From Staphylococcus hyicus (GTDB lineage Bacteria > Bacillota > Bacilli > Staphylococcales > Staphylococcaceae), in NCBI RefSeq assembly GCF_000816085.1, contig NZ_CP008747.1, positions 496,001 to 560,000 of the forward strand: a stretch of 64,000 nt of DNA, written 5' to 3'. A model generated the notes under the pieces. The model was not told the origin of the DNA. It did not search any database and worked only from the letters and a program-made list of their open reading frames with translations. Of the stretch, positions 27,752-37,381 are shown piece after piece. Position numbers and translations under genes: made by a program. The first letter of the stretch is position 1. Each line of letters starts with the position of its first letter.

Positions 27752-28927
27752 ATGGCACCCACGCGTTTATTTACTAAAAATTACGTCGTTAACTTTTTGA
27801 TTAGCTTGTTATTATATTTAACGATGTATTTATTAATTGTGGTTATCACACACTACGCCGTTGCGACATATCATATATCAGATAGTCTGGCAGGTCTTGT
27901 GATGGGGCTATTTATTGTAGGATCATTATTTGGGCGATTTCTTACAGGAAGATGGATAAATGTTATTGGACCTAAGAAAATACTATTCATCGGACTTATT
28001 ACCTTTATTTTCACACAGTGTCTATATTTTTTTGAAGGGTCATTATTATTTTTGATGTTTGTACGTTTTTTTAATGGCTTTGCATTAGCGATTGCTACGA
28101 CAGCGACGGGTACGATTGTTGCATTATTATCGCCAGTTGAACGTCGTGCAGAAGGCATTAGTTTGTTTAGTTTGAGCTTAGTTGTAGGGGCAGCGGTAGG
28201 TCCCTTCATGGGCTTAATGTTATCTCAACATTTTTCAACATACGTACTTTTTATATTTTGTGTGATTCTTGCTTTCTGCGCATTTATCTTAGCTTTTATT
28301 TTAAAAGTCGATTTTGAAATTCAACCTTTAACACCTGAAGATAGGGGATTAAAACTTTCTCAATTCATCTCTATTCCCGCTTTGCCAATCGCAAGTGTCA
28401 TTCTCATTTGTGGGTTAGGTTATGCGTCTGTTTTATCATTCATTCAAATTTATGCACAACAACTCCATCTAGTCACTGTAGCCAGTTACTATTTTATTGC
28501 CTACGCTATGACTTCTATGATTACCAGACCTATAATAGGAAAAATAATGGATTACTATCACGAAAATAAAATCGCATATCCGGCACTATTTCTCTTTAGT
28601 TTGGGATTAGCGGTACTCGCTGTACTTTCTAAAGAAACGGGGTGGTTATTGTTAGTTTCAGGGGCGTTACTTGGAATAGGATACGGCGCAATGACTGCTG
28701 TGTGTAATGTGGCTGCGATTAAAGTGTCACATCAAACACAAATCGGAATTGCGACTTCAACGTTTTATATTGGTTTAGATTTTGGATTAGGTTTTGGGCC
28801 TTTCTTACTTGGATTTTTCACATCGTCATTCGGTTTTAGTACGATGTATGCCCTAACAGCAATCATCATATTGATGTGTATTGGACTCTATTGGGGTGTT
28901 CATGGGCGTTTTATCAATCAAAACTAA
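27752..28927 (+). CDS. MFS transporter
   Basis: A 391-residue, roughly 12-helix major facilitator. The loop 2-3 motif GSLFGRFLTGRWINVIGPKKIL and the second-half GYGAMTAVCNVAAIKVS region fit drug:H+ or sugar-efflux-type members. The start is supported by GAGGGGGGG. A cre-like AAGCGCTTCC lies about 160 bases upstream (near 27586-27599). Substrate cannot be assigned. No clear terminator follows; about 230 bases separate it from the next MFS gene. Confidence 0.75.
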   Translation: MAPTRLFTKNYVVNFLISLLLYLTMYLLIVVITHYAVATYHISDSLAGLVMGLFIVGSLFGRFLTGRWINVIGPKKILFIGLITFIFTQCLYFFEGSLLFLMFVRFFNGFALAIATTATGTIVALLSPVERRAEGISLFSLSLVVGAAVGPFMGLMLSQHFSTYVLFIFCVILAFCAFILAFILKVDFEIQPLTPEDRGLKLSQFISIPALPIASVILICGLGYASVLSFIQIYAQQLHLVTVASYYFIAYAMTSMITRPIIGKIMDYYHENKIAYPALFLFSLGLAVLAVLSKETGWLLLVSGALLGIGYGAMTAVCNVAAIKVSHQTQIGIATSTFYIGLDFGLGFGPFLLGFFTSSFGFSTMYALTAIIILMCIGLYWGVHGRFINQN

Positions 28928-29075
28928 TTTAATATGAAGCAAAATATTATATAAACATAATTGGAATGCTTATTTAGAGAAACTAACTATTATTTTTTAG
29001 AAGATATTCATTATTACTTTGATATACGATTTTTCTAATTATTGCGACTTCGTTCATAAAATTTTCAAATTTTTA

Positions 29076-29104
29076 TTGTAACCGCTTTCTTGATATGGTA
29101 TAGT
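29076..29104 (+). promoter_or_regulatory. Promoter with overlapping cre site before ACS-family transporter
   Basis: TTGTAA (29076-29081), 17-base spacer, TATAGT (29099-29104). TGTAACCGCTTTCT (29077-29090) fits the cre consensus except for its last base and covers the -35 element, so CcpA would compete with polymerase. Confidence 0.6.
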
Positions 29105-29160
29105 CAAAAAGCTAACTGAATTGGTCATCTGATGACCTAATGAAAAAGAGGGGGCAAATC

Positions 29161-30438
29161 ATGAATCAACTTAAAGAAAAAAGAACAAATATGCGATGGG
29201 TGTTTGCAGGAATGTTTTTCTTAATTGGGGTTATTGCATATATGGACCGTGCTAACATTTCTTACATCGCGACACCAATGATGGAAGATTTAAACTTATC
29301 AAAAACACAATTTTCACTTCTTGCGACGTTTTTCTCGCTTGGTTATGCTTTAATGCAAGTACCATCAGGTTTTTTAGCTGAAAAATTTGGACCTAAAAAA
29401 ATGCTTTCGATTGCATTGGTTTGGTGGAGTGCATTCACGATTTTAACTGGGGTAATTAAAAATCACGGTTTATTATTCGCAGTGCGTTTCTTATTTGGTG
29501 TTGGGGAGGCACCGATGTACCCATCTAATGCTGTATTTAATACGTTTTGGTTTGCAAAAAACGAAAAAGGACGCGCATCAAGTGCTTTATTGGCAGGGTC
29601 GTATTTTGGCCCAGTGCTTGCACCATTTATCACAGTTGCGATTTATAACACATTTGGTTGGCAAGCAGTATTCATTATTTTTGGTATTATAGGATTTCTT
29701 ATTGCGCTACTATGGGTAGTAATTGCTAAAGATTTACCAGAACATCATAAAATGGTAAATGAAGCTGAGAAACTTTACATTATGGAAAATCGCGACGTGG
29801 TACAAACTGAAAAATCTACAGCGCCATGGGGACGTTTCTTCGCAAGATTTAGCTTCTATGCAATTGCGGCACAATATTTTGTAGTACAGTTTGTGATCAC
29901 TTTATTCTTAATTTGGTATCCAACATATCTAATTGATCAATATAAAATTGACACGTTAACGATGAGTAAGTTGGCAGGTATTCCGTGGTTACTCATGTTT
30001 GTGTTAATCATGGTAGGGGGAGCAATTTCTGATAAAATTTTAAGTTCAGGTAAATCACGATTTATTGCACGTGCAACAATTGCAATTTTTGGATTTGTAG
30101 TGTTTGGTATTTCTTTATACTTTGCTGTCAATGCCCAGTCATTAATTATGAATATTTTCTGGATGTCATTATGTTTAGCTGGTGTTGGCTTATCGATGGT
30201 TATGAGTTGGGCGTCAGCCACGGATATTGGACGTAATTTCTCAGGTTCTGTATCAGGATGGATGAATTTATGGGGGAACATTGGTGCAATGTTAAGCCCA
30301 ATTATTGCGGCTGTTTTAGCAGATAGTATTGGATGGAAATCAACATTACTCTCAATGCTTATACTCGTTGTTATAGCAATCATTTTATGGTTCTTCGTTA
30401 AACCTGACCAACCATTAGTGCAGGATGAAGCAAATTAA
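29161..30438 (+). CDS. MFS transporter, anion:cation symporter (sugar acid/glucarate-type) family
   Basis: A 425-residue, 12-helix permease. The N-terminal IGVIAYMDRANISYIATPMMEDLNLSKTQFSLLATFFSLGYALMQVPSGFLAEKFGPKKML is characteristic of the ACS family that imports hexuronates, glucarate, galactonate and similar acids. RFLFGVGEAPMYPSNA and the second-half MSWASATDIGRNFSGSVSGWMNLWGN also fit. ATG 29161 follows GAGGGGGC; the frame start at 29140 would contain that site. It lies two genes before glycerate kinase, which fits import of a sugar acid, but the substrate is inferred only. Confidence 0.78.
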   Translation: MNQLKEKRTNMRWVFAGMFFLIGVIAYMDRANISYIATPMMEDLNLSKTQFSLLATFFSLGYALMQVPSGFLAEKFGPKKMLSIALVWWSAFTILTGVIKNHGLLFAVRFLFGVGEAPMYPSNAVFNTFWFAKNEKGRASSALLAGSYFGPVLAPFITVAIYNTFGWQAVFIIFGIIGFLIALLWVVIAKDLPEHHKMVNEAEKLYIMENRDVVQTEKSTAPWGRFFARFSFYAIAAQYFVVQFVITLFLIWYPTYLIDQYKIDTLTMSKLAGIPWLLMFVLIMVGGAISDKILSSGKSRFIARATIAIFGFVVFGISLYFAVNAQSLIMNIFWMSLCLAGVGLSMVMSWASATDIGRNFSGSVSGWMNLWGNIGAMLSPIIAAVLADSIGWKSTLLSMLILVVIAIILWFFVKPDQPLVQDEAN

Positions 30439-30455
30439 ATATAAGTCTAATTATT

Positions 30456-30557
30456 GGGGTCAGGACATAGCTACCCAATTAATCACAAAAACCAATAAAG
30501 TTCATTCGTACATGAACTTTGTTGGTTTTATTTATATACAAATTTAGTCTATATGTG
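30456..30557. repeat. About 100-bp intergenic repeat including palindrome copy C
   Basis: Contains a 5' block GGGGTCAGGACATAGCTACCC (30457-30477), the palindrome at 30487-30529 (AAAACCAATAAAGTTCAT with ATGAACTTTGTTGGTTTT, one mismatch), and a 3' block TTTATATACAAATTTAGT. The same order of blocks with about 80% identity by eye occurs at 58921-59018. Confidence 0.7.
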
Positions 30558-30660
30558 CTGATTGCGGCTTTTTTAATGATATGTCAATGTATAAATGATT
30601 CGTTTTACATTTTAATATGGTAAAATATAAATGATTCTATCATAGAAAGGCGTTTACCAT

Positions 30661-31263
30661 ATGAAGCGATTATCCCGAATGATGATGCCTTTATTAGGTG
30701 TCATACTTATTTTAGGTGGTTTATATTTAGCATTTCGACCACAAATTGATACGTACTTTACTAAAAAAGAAAATGATAAGAAAATAGAACAATATGAAAG
30801 TAATCAAAAAAAAGCAACCGCACCACAACAAATTGAAATTCCAAAAGATAAATCACAAGTTGCAGGTGTATTGTCTATCCCTTCTGTAGATATTAACGAA
30901 CCAGTGTACCCAGGGCCAGCAACACCACAACAATTAGAACGTGGTGTGAGTTTTGCTGAAGAAAATGAATCATTGGATGATCAAAACATCTCAATAGCAG
31001 GTCATACAGACTATTCTTTAAATTATCAGTTTACAAAACTTCATAATGCTAAAAAAGGAGATGAAGTCATATTTACAGTAGGTAAAGATAAGCGTAAATA
31101 TAAAATTACATCAATTAAAGACGTAGACCCTTACGCGGTTGAAGTGCTTAATGAAATGAAAAAACAAAAGCAGCAACTGACATTAATTACGTGTGATGAT
31201 TATGATGAAAAAACAGGTAAGTGGTTGAAGCGAAGTATTTATATTGCAGAAGAAGTGGCATAA
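30661..31263 (+). CDS. srtA: Sortase A
   Basis: Membrane-anchored transpeptidase that links LPXTG surface proteins to peptidoglycan. It has 200 residues, against 206 in S. aureus. One N-terminal signal anchor (about 8-25) precedes the sortase barrel. The catalytic triad is visible: H115 in AGHTDY, C178 in LITCDDYDEKTGKW and R191 in KRSIYIAEEV. The LITCDDYxEKTGxW segment is close to that of S. aureus SrtA. GAAAGG precedes the ATG. It has its own terminator. Confidence 0.95.
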   Translation: MKRLSRMMMPLLGVILILGGLYLAFRPQIDTYFTKKENDKKIEQYESNQKKATAPQQIEIPKDKSQVAGVLSIPSVDINEPVYPGPATPQQLERGVSFAEENESLDDQNISIAGHTDYSLNYQFTKLHNAKKGDEVIFTVGKDKRKYKITSIKDVDPYAVEVLNEMKKQKQQLTLITCDDYDEKTGKWLKRSIYIAEEVA

Positions 31264-31273
31264 TCATACGACA

Positions 31274-31308
31274 TTAGGGGTGAGACGAATGGTCTTAACC
31301 CCTTTTTT
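31274..31308 (+). terminator. Terminator between srtA and glxK
   Basis: AGGGGTGAGAC pairs with GGTCTTAACCCCT (internal mismatch), followed by six T. It lies 10 bases after the srtA stop and ends 31 bases before the glxK start. Confidence 0.7.
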
Positions 31309-31339
31309 GTATGATTCATATAAAAAGGAGCGTAATAAC

Positions 31340-32479
31340 ATGAAGCAACTACTCATAGCACCAGATTCATTTAAGGAAAGCATGTCTGCTTTAGAGGCAG
31401 CGAATGCGATAGAACAAGGATTTAAACGTGTATTTAATCAAGATTTGCGATGTGTCAAACTACCGATGGCTGATGGTGGAGAGGGCACGTCACAATCATT
31501 ACATGATGCATTAAACGGTCGGTGGAAAACAATTACTGTAACAGGGCCACTCGGTTATCCTGTACATGCTACGTATAGCATTGGAAATCAAGGTAAAACA
31601 GCAGTGATTGAAATGGCAGAAGCTTCGGGTCTCGGTCTCGTACCAATTGATTTACGCAATCCATTAAAGACAACGACATACGGAACAGGTGAACTCATAA
31701 TAGATGCGTTAAATGAAGGTGTTACGCATATTATTCTGGGTATTGGCGGCAGTGCAACGAATGATGGTGGTGCGGGGTGTATACAAGCTTTAGGCGGTCG
31801 ATTACGTGACGAGAAAGGAAGAGAGATTCCGTTTGGAGGTGGGGCATTACAGCAACTTGCATCCATAGATTTATCATCATTAGATGAGCGTCTAAAGTCT
31901 GTTCAAATTGAGGTGGCATGTGATGTGGATAATCCATTGCTAGGTGATAAGGGGGCTACCTTTGTTTATGGCCCTCAAAAAGGAGCAACTTCTAAGCAAT
32001 GTGTACAGTTAGAAAGTGCCTTGTCACATTATCACGATATAATCAAAAAATTTTTACATCGCGATGTGTCAATGATTCCTGGTGCAGGTGCAGCAGGTGG
32101 TTTCGGTGCAGGTTTACTCGCCACTTTAAATATTCAACTTAAGCCAGGGATTGATGTCGTACTATCGGCTACTCAATTTGAGAAACATGTGAAACAATGT
32201 GACCTCGTCATTACTGGTGAAGGAAAAATAGATGCCCAAACCATTTTTGGAAAAACACCCATAGGCGTTGCTAAGGTGGCACAAGCACATCATAAGCCAG
32301 TCATTGCAGTGGCAGGGACGATAGGTGAAGGATATGAAGCGGTGTATGAACACGGTATCGATGCCGTCTTTTCAATTGCGTCTCGACCAATGCCATTGTC
32401 AGATGCGTTATCTAGAGGACCAGAATTACTAGAACGATGGGCATTTGATATGGCTCAGGTGCTTAGTTTAAAAACATAA
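31340..32479 (+). CDS. glxK: Glycerate kinase (GK2 family)
   Basis: Phosphorylates D-glycerate with ATP, feeding it into lower glycolysis. It is 379 residues, typical of the GarK/GlxK family. LIAPDSFKESMSALEAANAIEQGF is the signature N-terminus. DGGEGT, LGIGGSATNDGGAGC, PGAGAAGGFGAGL and DLVITGEGKIDAQT are conserved catalytic loops. ATG 31340 follows AAAAAGGAG; the longer frame upstream overlaps the srtA end and is rejected. Its neighbours suggest glycolate/glycerate use (GlcDF, ACS transporter). Confidence 0.92.
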   Translation: MKQLLIAPDSFKESMSALEAANAIEQGFKRVFNQDLRCVKLPMADGGEGTSQSLHDALNGRWKTITVTGPLGYPVHATYSIGNQGKTAVIEMAEASGLGLVPIDLRNPLKTTTYGTGELIIDALNEGVTHIILGIGGSATNDGGAGCIQALGGRLRDEKGREIPFGGGALQQLASIDLSSLDERLKSVQIEVACDVDNPLLGDKGATFVYGPQKGATSKQCVQLESALSHYHDIIKKFLHRDVSMIPGAGAAGGFGAGLLATLNIQLKPGIDVVLSATQFEKHVKQCDLVITGEGKIDAQTIFGKTPIGVAKVAQAHHKPVIAVAGTIGEGYEAVYEHGIDAVFSIASRPMPLSDALSRGPELLERWAFDMAQVLSLKT

Positions 32480-32540
32480 ACAACATCATCGTTTCGCTTT
32501 AGTTGATAACTTTTCAATATGCAAATGGTACTCTAAAGTA

Positions 32541-32586
32541 ATCGCCTTCAAAACACATCAGTGGATGTCGTTTGAAGGCGATTTTT
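32541..32586. repeat. Palindrome copy D, bidirectional terminator
   Basis: Perfect 12-bp stem ATCGCCTTCAAA (32541-32552) with TTTGAAGGCGAT (32571-32582), inner ACATC/GATGT pairing, and TTTTT after it. It lies between convergent glxK and scdA. It shares the CCTTCAAA arm with copies A and B. Confidence 0.8.
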
Positions 32587-32614
32587 AATGATTGCGCAAT
32601 CATTTCGATTGAGT

Positions 32615-33292
32615 TTAGCTTTGTTGAACTTTAGGGAACAATACATGATTTTCTAAATGTACATGATCATGTGTTTCTTTTTCTAACGCTTCAAGACGCG
32701 TATACACTAAACGCCATGTGCCACATGCTTCCATAGGAGGTTGGTAGTCATTTGTAAGGCGACGCATGTGTTCTAATTTAGCACCCGCACCTGTATGATC
32801 ATCGACAAGTGACTGAATTGCTGCATCAAGATGTTCGACGTGCTTTCCTTGGTGCGCCTCAACAAGCTTTGGAAATGCTTGATGATCTTCTTCATCAGTA
32901 TGTGTTAGCATAGCAGTTTTAAAGGAATCATAGACCTCTTTTAATTCAACGAGGTAGGGATGATTTGGACCGTGGACACGGGCTAATTTTGTTACGTATG
33001 GTGTTAAGTGTTGAAACTCTTCTTTTAACGTTTCATGATAACGTGACTGGATATATTGCACGAGAGAAGGCACATCTAAGTACTTAGGATTAATACCTTC
33101 TGCTTGTAAATGGCTAGCGGCTTCAAGTTTATCAAGTAATTCCTGTAGTTTTACACGCTTTGTATGTGCAACTGCTTCTTCAATGGAAATTTGTCCTCCA
33201 CAGCAAAAATCAATACCGTGCTGACGAAATACATCTGCAGTTTTTGGATGTTGAGTCACGACATCTGCAACGCGGTCATGTGCTTGAATCAT
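32615..33292 (-). CDS. scdA: Iron-sulfur cluster repair di-iron protein ScdA (RIC family)
   Basis: Repairs Fe-S clusters damaged by nitric oxide or peroxide. It has 225 residues. The N-terminal ScdA domain has [13 protein letters not shown] with the C30-C31 pair. The hemerythrin-like domain carries the di-iron histidines ([45 protein letters not shown]). The start is behind a GGAGAAAGGAAG site. With qNOR and nirBD in the window it completes a nitrosative-stress set. SrrAB control is known for S. aureus scdA; I did not identify a site here. Confidence 0.94.
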   Translation of the reverse strand: MIQAHDRVADVVTQHPKTADVFRQHGIDFCCGGQISIEEAVAHTKRVKLQELLDKLEAASHLQAEGINPKYLDVPSLVQYIQSRYHETLKEEFQHLTPYVTKLARVHGPNHPYLVELKEVYDSFKTAMLTHTDEEDHQAFPKLVEAHQGKHVEHLDAAIQSLVDDHTGAGAKLEHMRRLTNDYQPPMEACGTWRLVYTRLEALEKETHDHVHLENHVLFPKVQQS

Positions 33293-33495
33293 AAGTCATC
33301 TTCCTTTCTCCAATGTGTTACCTATATTTTATATTCGAAGCAGAAAATGAACCATTAGGGAAACGTCTATAATTATAGTGGGAAAAGTCTAATTTCGTGT
33401 GAGGTTATACAGTTTGTCTATAGTGTAAAATTTAAAATTTTTAATGAATATGAATGATTTTAATTAGACGTTGTGATAAGATAACGAAAGAGGTT

Positions 33496-33509
33496 TGTAA
33501 ACGCTTACA
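33496..33509. promoter_or_regulatory. Perfect cre site upstream of amino-acid dehydrogenase
   Basis: TGTAAACGCTTACA is a perfect palindrome and full match to the CcpA cre consensus, about 100 bases before the dehydrogenase start. Confidence 0.7.
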
Positions 33510-33610
33510 TATCGATGTTGCATCGTTTCTAAAGGGGTAATATAGAAATGTAAATATTTACGGGAGATGTATGCATGTTGTATAAGCGATAAAACAAGGG
33601 AGGAATGGAA

Positions 33611-34702
33611 ATGATTTTTGAACGAATGGCGCAAGCAGATTACGAGCAATTGGTGTTTTGTCATGATAAAGCGAGCGGTTTAAAAGCAATTATTTGTATT
33701 CATGACACTACACTTGGACCTGCCTTAGGAGGGTGTCGCTTCTGGAATTATCAATCGGAAGAAGAAGCAATAATTGACGTAATGCGTCTTGCGAAAGGCA
33801 TGACATATAAAAATGCTGCGGCGGGCCTTAATTTAGGTGGTGCCAAAACGGTAGTGATGGGTAACCCTAAAACAGATAAATCCGAAGCTTTTTTTAGAGC
33901 ATTAGGTCGTTACATCAATAGTCTTGATGGACGTTATATTACTGCGGAAGATGTAGGAACCACTGTTGAAGATATGGATATGATTTTTCAAGAAACACCA
34001 TATGTTTGTGGTGTAAGTGAATCGTATGGTTCAAGTGGGAACCCAAGTCCAATGACTGCTTTAGGTGTCTATTATGCGATGAAACGCACAGCAAAAGAGG
34101 TGTATGGTGATGATTGTTTAAAAGGGAAAACGGTAGCGGTTCAAGGTGTCGGTAATGTAGCCTATCATATGTGCAAATTTTTACATGAAGAAGGCGCCTC
34201 TTTAATCGTCACAGATATTAACGAAGACGCGGTACAACGCGCTGTAGATGACTTTGGTGCCAAAGCTGTTCACATAGATGACATTTATAGTGTGGATGCA
34301 GATATCTTCGCACCATGTGCACTTGGTGGCATCCTTAATAATGAAACCATCCCAAAATTAAAAGTTAAAATGATTTGTGGCAGTGCGAACAATCAATTAT
34401 TAGAAGAAGATACACATGGACAAATGTTGAAAGATCGTGACATTCTATATGCTCCAGATTTTGTTGTCAATAGCGGTGGCGTGATAAACGTTGCTGATGA
34501 GTTAAATGGTTATCATCGTGAACGTGCAACTAAAAAAGTGCAAGGTGTCTATGATCAAATGGATAAAATTTTTACTATTGCTAAAGAACAAGATATTTTG
34601 CCGCTACAAGCAGCAGAACATTTAGCGGAAGCGCGTATTGAATCAATGATGCGTGTGCATAGTAAATTTTCATCAAAGCCTAATAACCAAATTAGTCGTT
34701 AA
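33611..34702 (+). CDS. Leucine/valine-type amino-acid dehydrogenase
   Basis: NAD-dependent oxidative deaminase of the Glu/Leu/Phe/Val dehydrogenase family, 363 residues. It has [12 protein letters not shown], the catalytic lysine segment [49 protein letters not shown] and the Rossmann motif [13 protein letters not shown]. Length and motifs fit leucine dehydrogenase best; phenylalanine dehydrogenase is an alternative. ATG 33611 has AAGGGAGG seven bases upstream; the ATG at 33605 is too close. A perfect cre upstream indicates CcpA control. The keto acid made here could feed an ipdC-type decarboxylase, but that is speculation. Confidence 0.85.
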   Translation: MIFERMAQADYEQLVFCHDKASGLKAIICIHDTTLGPALGGCRFWNYQSEEEAIIDVMRLAKGMTYKNAAAGLNLGGAKTVVMGNPKTDKSEAFFRALGRYINSLDGRYITAEDVGTTVEDMDMIFQETPYVCGVSESYGSSGNPSPMTALGVYYAMKRTAKEVYGDDCLKGKTVAVQGVGNVAYHMCKFLHEEGASLIVTDINEDAVQRAVDDFGAKAVHIDDIYSVDADIFAPCALGGILNNETIPKLKVKMICGSANNQLLEEDTHGQMLKDRDILYAPDFVVNSGGVINVADELNGYHRERATKKVQGVYDQMDKIFTIAKEQDILPLQAAEHLAEARIESMMRVHSKFSSKPNNQISR

Positions 34703-34745
34703 TTGATAGAAATATGCATGTTGCTTCATATATATTAAACTATAG

Positions 34746-34772
34746 GTGTGTCTACAACGGCACACTTTTTTA
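34746..34772 (+). terminator. Terminator after the amino-acid dehydrogenase
   Basis: GTGTG (34746-34750), ten-base loop, CACAC (34761-34765), then six T. Confidence 0.65.
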
Positions 34773-34921
34773 TTTCTAGTATTTGTGATAAAATTCACAA
34801 AAGGTCTATTGAATTTTTATGAATTTTACTTTACGCTACATAGTATATATCGTATGCATTCACGATTGAATAGACAGTAGTTTGCGTCTAAATACATAGA
34901 ATATGAGAAAGGGGAATGCAG

Positions 34922-35995
34922 ATGGAAACAACGGAGAAAAAGATGACCTTTAAAACCTTTAGTTTTAATGTATTAAATGGTTTAGCGGTCGCAATCGTGG
35001 CAGGATTAATACCGAATGCGGTATTAGGTGGATTGTTTAAGTATTTAAGTCAGTATGCGGATATTTTTAACACATTGTTTTATGTTGTAATGGGCATTCA
35101 ATTTATGCTTCCAATGATGGTGGGCGTCCTTATCGCCATACAATTTAAGTTATCTGCGTTAGCAACGGTGATTGTAGGTGCTGCATCATATGTTGGATCT
35201 GGTGCGGCGAAAGTTACGGAAACAGGTTGGCAAATCGTCGGCATAGGTGATTTAATCAATACGATGCTTACTGCGGCTTTAGCGGTATTACTTGTGTTAT
35301 GGTTAGAAGATCGTTTAGGTAGCTTGAAAATTATTTTACTACCTATCCTCGTCGGGTGTATTCCTGGGCTTTTTGGTGTGTTTACACTACCATATATTAG
35401 TAAAATTACGTTAGCCATCGGAGAATTGATTAATACGTTTACGACGCTTCAACCAGTACTGATGTGTATTTTAATTGCAGTTCTATTTTCATTTATTATC
35501 GTCTCACCCGTATCTACCGTTGCAGTAGGTTTAGCGATTGGGATTTCAGGAATGGCAGCAGGCGCAGCAACAATTGGTGTAGCAACAACGGGTATTGTTT
35601 TATTCTTATGCACGTTGAAAGTGAATAAAATTGGTGTGCCTATTGCGATTCTCTTAGGTGCAATGAAAATGATGATGACCAATGTTATTCGTTATCCAAT
35701 TATGTTATTGCCTATAGGCTTATCTGCTGCGTGTGCAGGTGCAGCGGGTGGTATCATTGGAATAGTCGGTACGAAAGAAGCGGCTGGCTTTGGTTTGGTT
35801 GGACTTGTTGGACCAATTAAAGCAATAGAGATGTTAGATGGTCCAGTCGCAATGAATATCTTTTTAGTCGCTTTAGTATTTGTCATTATACCAGGTGTGG
35901 TAGGTTTTATATTAAACATGGTGTTTACGAAAGTATTGAAGCTTTACTCGAATGATATTTATAAATTCTTAGCAGCAGAAGAAACGAAATCATAA
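34922..35995 (+). CDS. PfoR-like / PTS EIIC-type integral membrane protein (paralogue 1)
   Basis: A 357-residue polytopic membrane protein with about nine or ten hydrophobic segments rich in glycine and alanine. It has repeated motifs such as GISGMAAGAATIG and IVSPVSTVAVGL that also occur in the two other PfoR-like proteins of this window (50.3 and 54.3 kb). The family is annotated as PTS EIIC_2 or PfoR-like; PTS phosphorylation domains are absent, so it is probably a secondary transporter or accessory protein. ATG 34922 has GAAAGGGGA upstream; the ATG at 34916 touches that site. It lies alone; substrate unknown. Confidence 0.65.
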   Translation: METTEKKMTFKTFSFNVLNGLAVAIVAGLIPNAVLGGLFKYLSQYADIFNTLFYVVMGIQFMLPMMVGVLIAIQFKLSALATVIVGAASYVGSGAAKVTETGWQIVGIGDLINTMLTAALAVLLVLWLEDRLGSLKIILLPILVGCIPGLFGVFTLPYISKITLAIGELINTFTTLQPVLMCILIAVLFSFIIVSPVSTVAVGLAIGISGMAAGAATIGVATTGIVLFLCTLKVNKIGVPIAILLGAMKMMMTNVIRYPIMLLPIGLSAACAGAAGGIIGIVGTKEAAGFGLVGLVGPIKAIEMLDGPVAMNIFLVALVFVIIPGVVGFILNMVFTKVLKLYSNDIYKFLAAEETKS

Positions 35996-36032
35996 TGACA
36001 TATAGGTGTTGTGGCACAAAGCAACGCATTTA

Positions 36033-36061
36033 TTAATTATTCCTAACGCCTCGTTTTTCTA
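36033..36061 (-). repeat. Partial copy of the multi-hairpin intergenic element
   Basis: On the minus strand this reads CTAGAAAAACGAGGCGTTAGG and then AATAATT, nearly identical to CTAGAAAAGCGAGGCGTTAGG at 59338-59358. Sequence similarity continues weakly on both sides. The element function is unknown. Confidence 0.55.
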
Positions 36062-36121
36062 GACGCATTGCCTTAGAAGTATGGGGTAAGGAGTCAATTA
36101 AAAATGAAACATTAAATTCAT

Positions 36122-36285
36122 TATAATACCCATCATAGAGAGTATTTATATTAATAAAGATAAATAACAACCTACATCTTTCATGTACGCATAGATTATG
36201 TTGGAGGTTATTGATGAATAGGGTTGCGATATTGTAGCCCCTATTCGATTAAAAGCGCTGCAGTATCTCAGCGCTTTTATTATTG
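36122..36285 (+). ncRNA. Candidate small RNA with three consecutive hairpins
   Basis: TATAAT (36122-36127) with TTAAAA upstream could start a transcript near 36134. Three back-to-back hairpins follow: AATAAC.../GGTTATT (36163-36212), GAATAGGG/CCCTATTC (about 36216-36248) and AAAAGCGCTG/CAGCGCTTTT (36251-36278) with a TTTTATTATT tail. No convincing coding frame lies here. It could instead be a set of terminators for the flanking genes. Confidence 0.35.
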
Positions 36286-36446
36286 CCTCTATAACCTTCT
36301 CACTTCTTTCTTGCACATAACGTTTTAAATGATATGTATCTGTGAATGTGAATGGCGTCGAAATATAGGTGATGTTTATGTATATATTTAAAGCCATCCG
36401 AATTGATGATATGACCTTTATAAGGAGTTAAATAAGGTTTTAATAT

Positions 36447-36485
36447 ACAAAAGAGCCCGGAACCATGTGTCTATGCTTCCGGGCG
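36447..36485 (-). terminator. Terminator of pflBA
   Basis: GCCCGGAA pairs with TTCCGGGC across a 14-base loop. On the minus strand it is followed by TCTTTTGT. It lies about 90 bases past the pflA stop. Confidence 0.65.
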
Positions 36486-36575
36486 AATCATTAAAGGAGT
36501 GATGTTAGTATTTTAATTTTTGTGTACGCAAACTAGGGGGAGGGTAATTCCTAGTTTTTATGGACGCGTATGAAT

Positions 36576-37340
36576 TTACTTGGCTAAAGATTTCATAGAC
36601 GCAGTCCCTTTGAACTGAATAAGATCATAGGCTTTTTGAACGTCTTCATCTGTTGGGGGCGCAACAGATGAGAGTTGATATGGAACACCAAGTGCTTGCC
36701 ACTTATGTACGCCGAGCTCATGGTATGGGAGTATCTCAAACTTTTCGACGTTATCAAGTGAATTTATGAACGCACCTAATTTTTTCAGGTCTTCAGGGGC
36801 ATCTGTTAGACCTGGGACAAGTACATGTCGGATCCAAATAGGGTGATGCTGTTCATTCAAATATTGAATGAATTTTAAGATCGGTTGATTAGACTTTCCT
36901 GTCAAATGCCGGTGTTTGTCATCATCGATATGTTTAATGTCGACCATGAACAAATCAGTGTGCTGGCGTAACGTTTCAAAATGTTTTTTGAAAGCTTCTG
37001 TATCATTGGCACAACCTAATGATGTATCAATACATGTATGAATGCCATGTTCATGACACAATTTAAACAACTCTGTAATAAACGGCATTTGGAGTAGGGG
37101 CTCTCCACCGCTTACCGTTACACCGCCACCAGAACTTTGAAAGTAGGGAAGATAAGGCGTGATCTCATGGATAAGCTCATCTGCTGTTGCTCGTCGTGAG
37201 GGGGTGTTCACTTTCCAGGTGTCAGGGTTATGACAGTATAAGCAGCGCAGCAAACATCCTTGCAAAAATAGGATATAGCGTAGGCCTGGACCATCTACTG
37301 TTCCTAGACTTTCTACTGAATGAATATGTCCTTGTATCAT
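36576..37340 (-). CDS. pflA: Pyruvate formate-lyase activating enzyme
   Basis: Radical-SAM enzyme of 254 residues that installs the glycyl radical on PflB under anaerobic conditions. The cluster motif [14 protein letters not shown] (CxxxCxxC) follows [26 protein letters not shown] and the C-terminal [14 protein letters not shown] are family marks. It is 41 bases downstream of pflB on the same strand and is surely co-transcribed with it. GGGGAGA precedes the ATG. Confidence 0.95.
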   Translation of the reverse strand: MIQGHIHSVESLGTVDGPGLRYILFLQGCLLRCLYCHNPDTWKVNTPSRRATADELIHEITPYLPYFQSSGGGVTVSGGEPLLQMPFITELFKLCHEHGIHTCIDTSLGCANDTEAFKKHFETLRQHTDLFMVDIKHIDDDKHRHLTGKSNQPILKFIQYLNEQHHPIWIRHVLVPGLTDAPEDLKKLGAFINSLDNVEKFEILPYHELGVHKWQALGVPYQLSSVAPPTDEDVQKAYDLIQFKGTASMKSLAK

Positions 37341-37381
37341 TGATATCTCCCCGTTTTCAAAAGCGTTAATAATAGTTTGTT

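Noticed and set aside
31244..31339. N-terminal extension of glycerate kinase into srtA
   Set aside because: It includes the srtA terminator; ATG 31340 has a clear ribosome site and the canonical LIAPDSFKES start.
36146..36397. An 83-codon minus-strand frame
   Set aside because: It runs through three hairpins of the candidate RNA, lacks a ribosome site and has no protein-like pattern.
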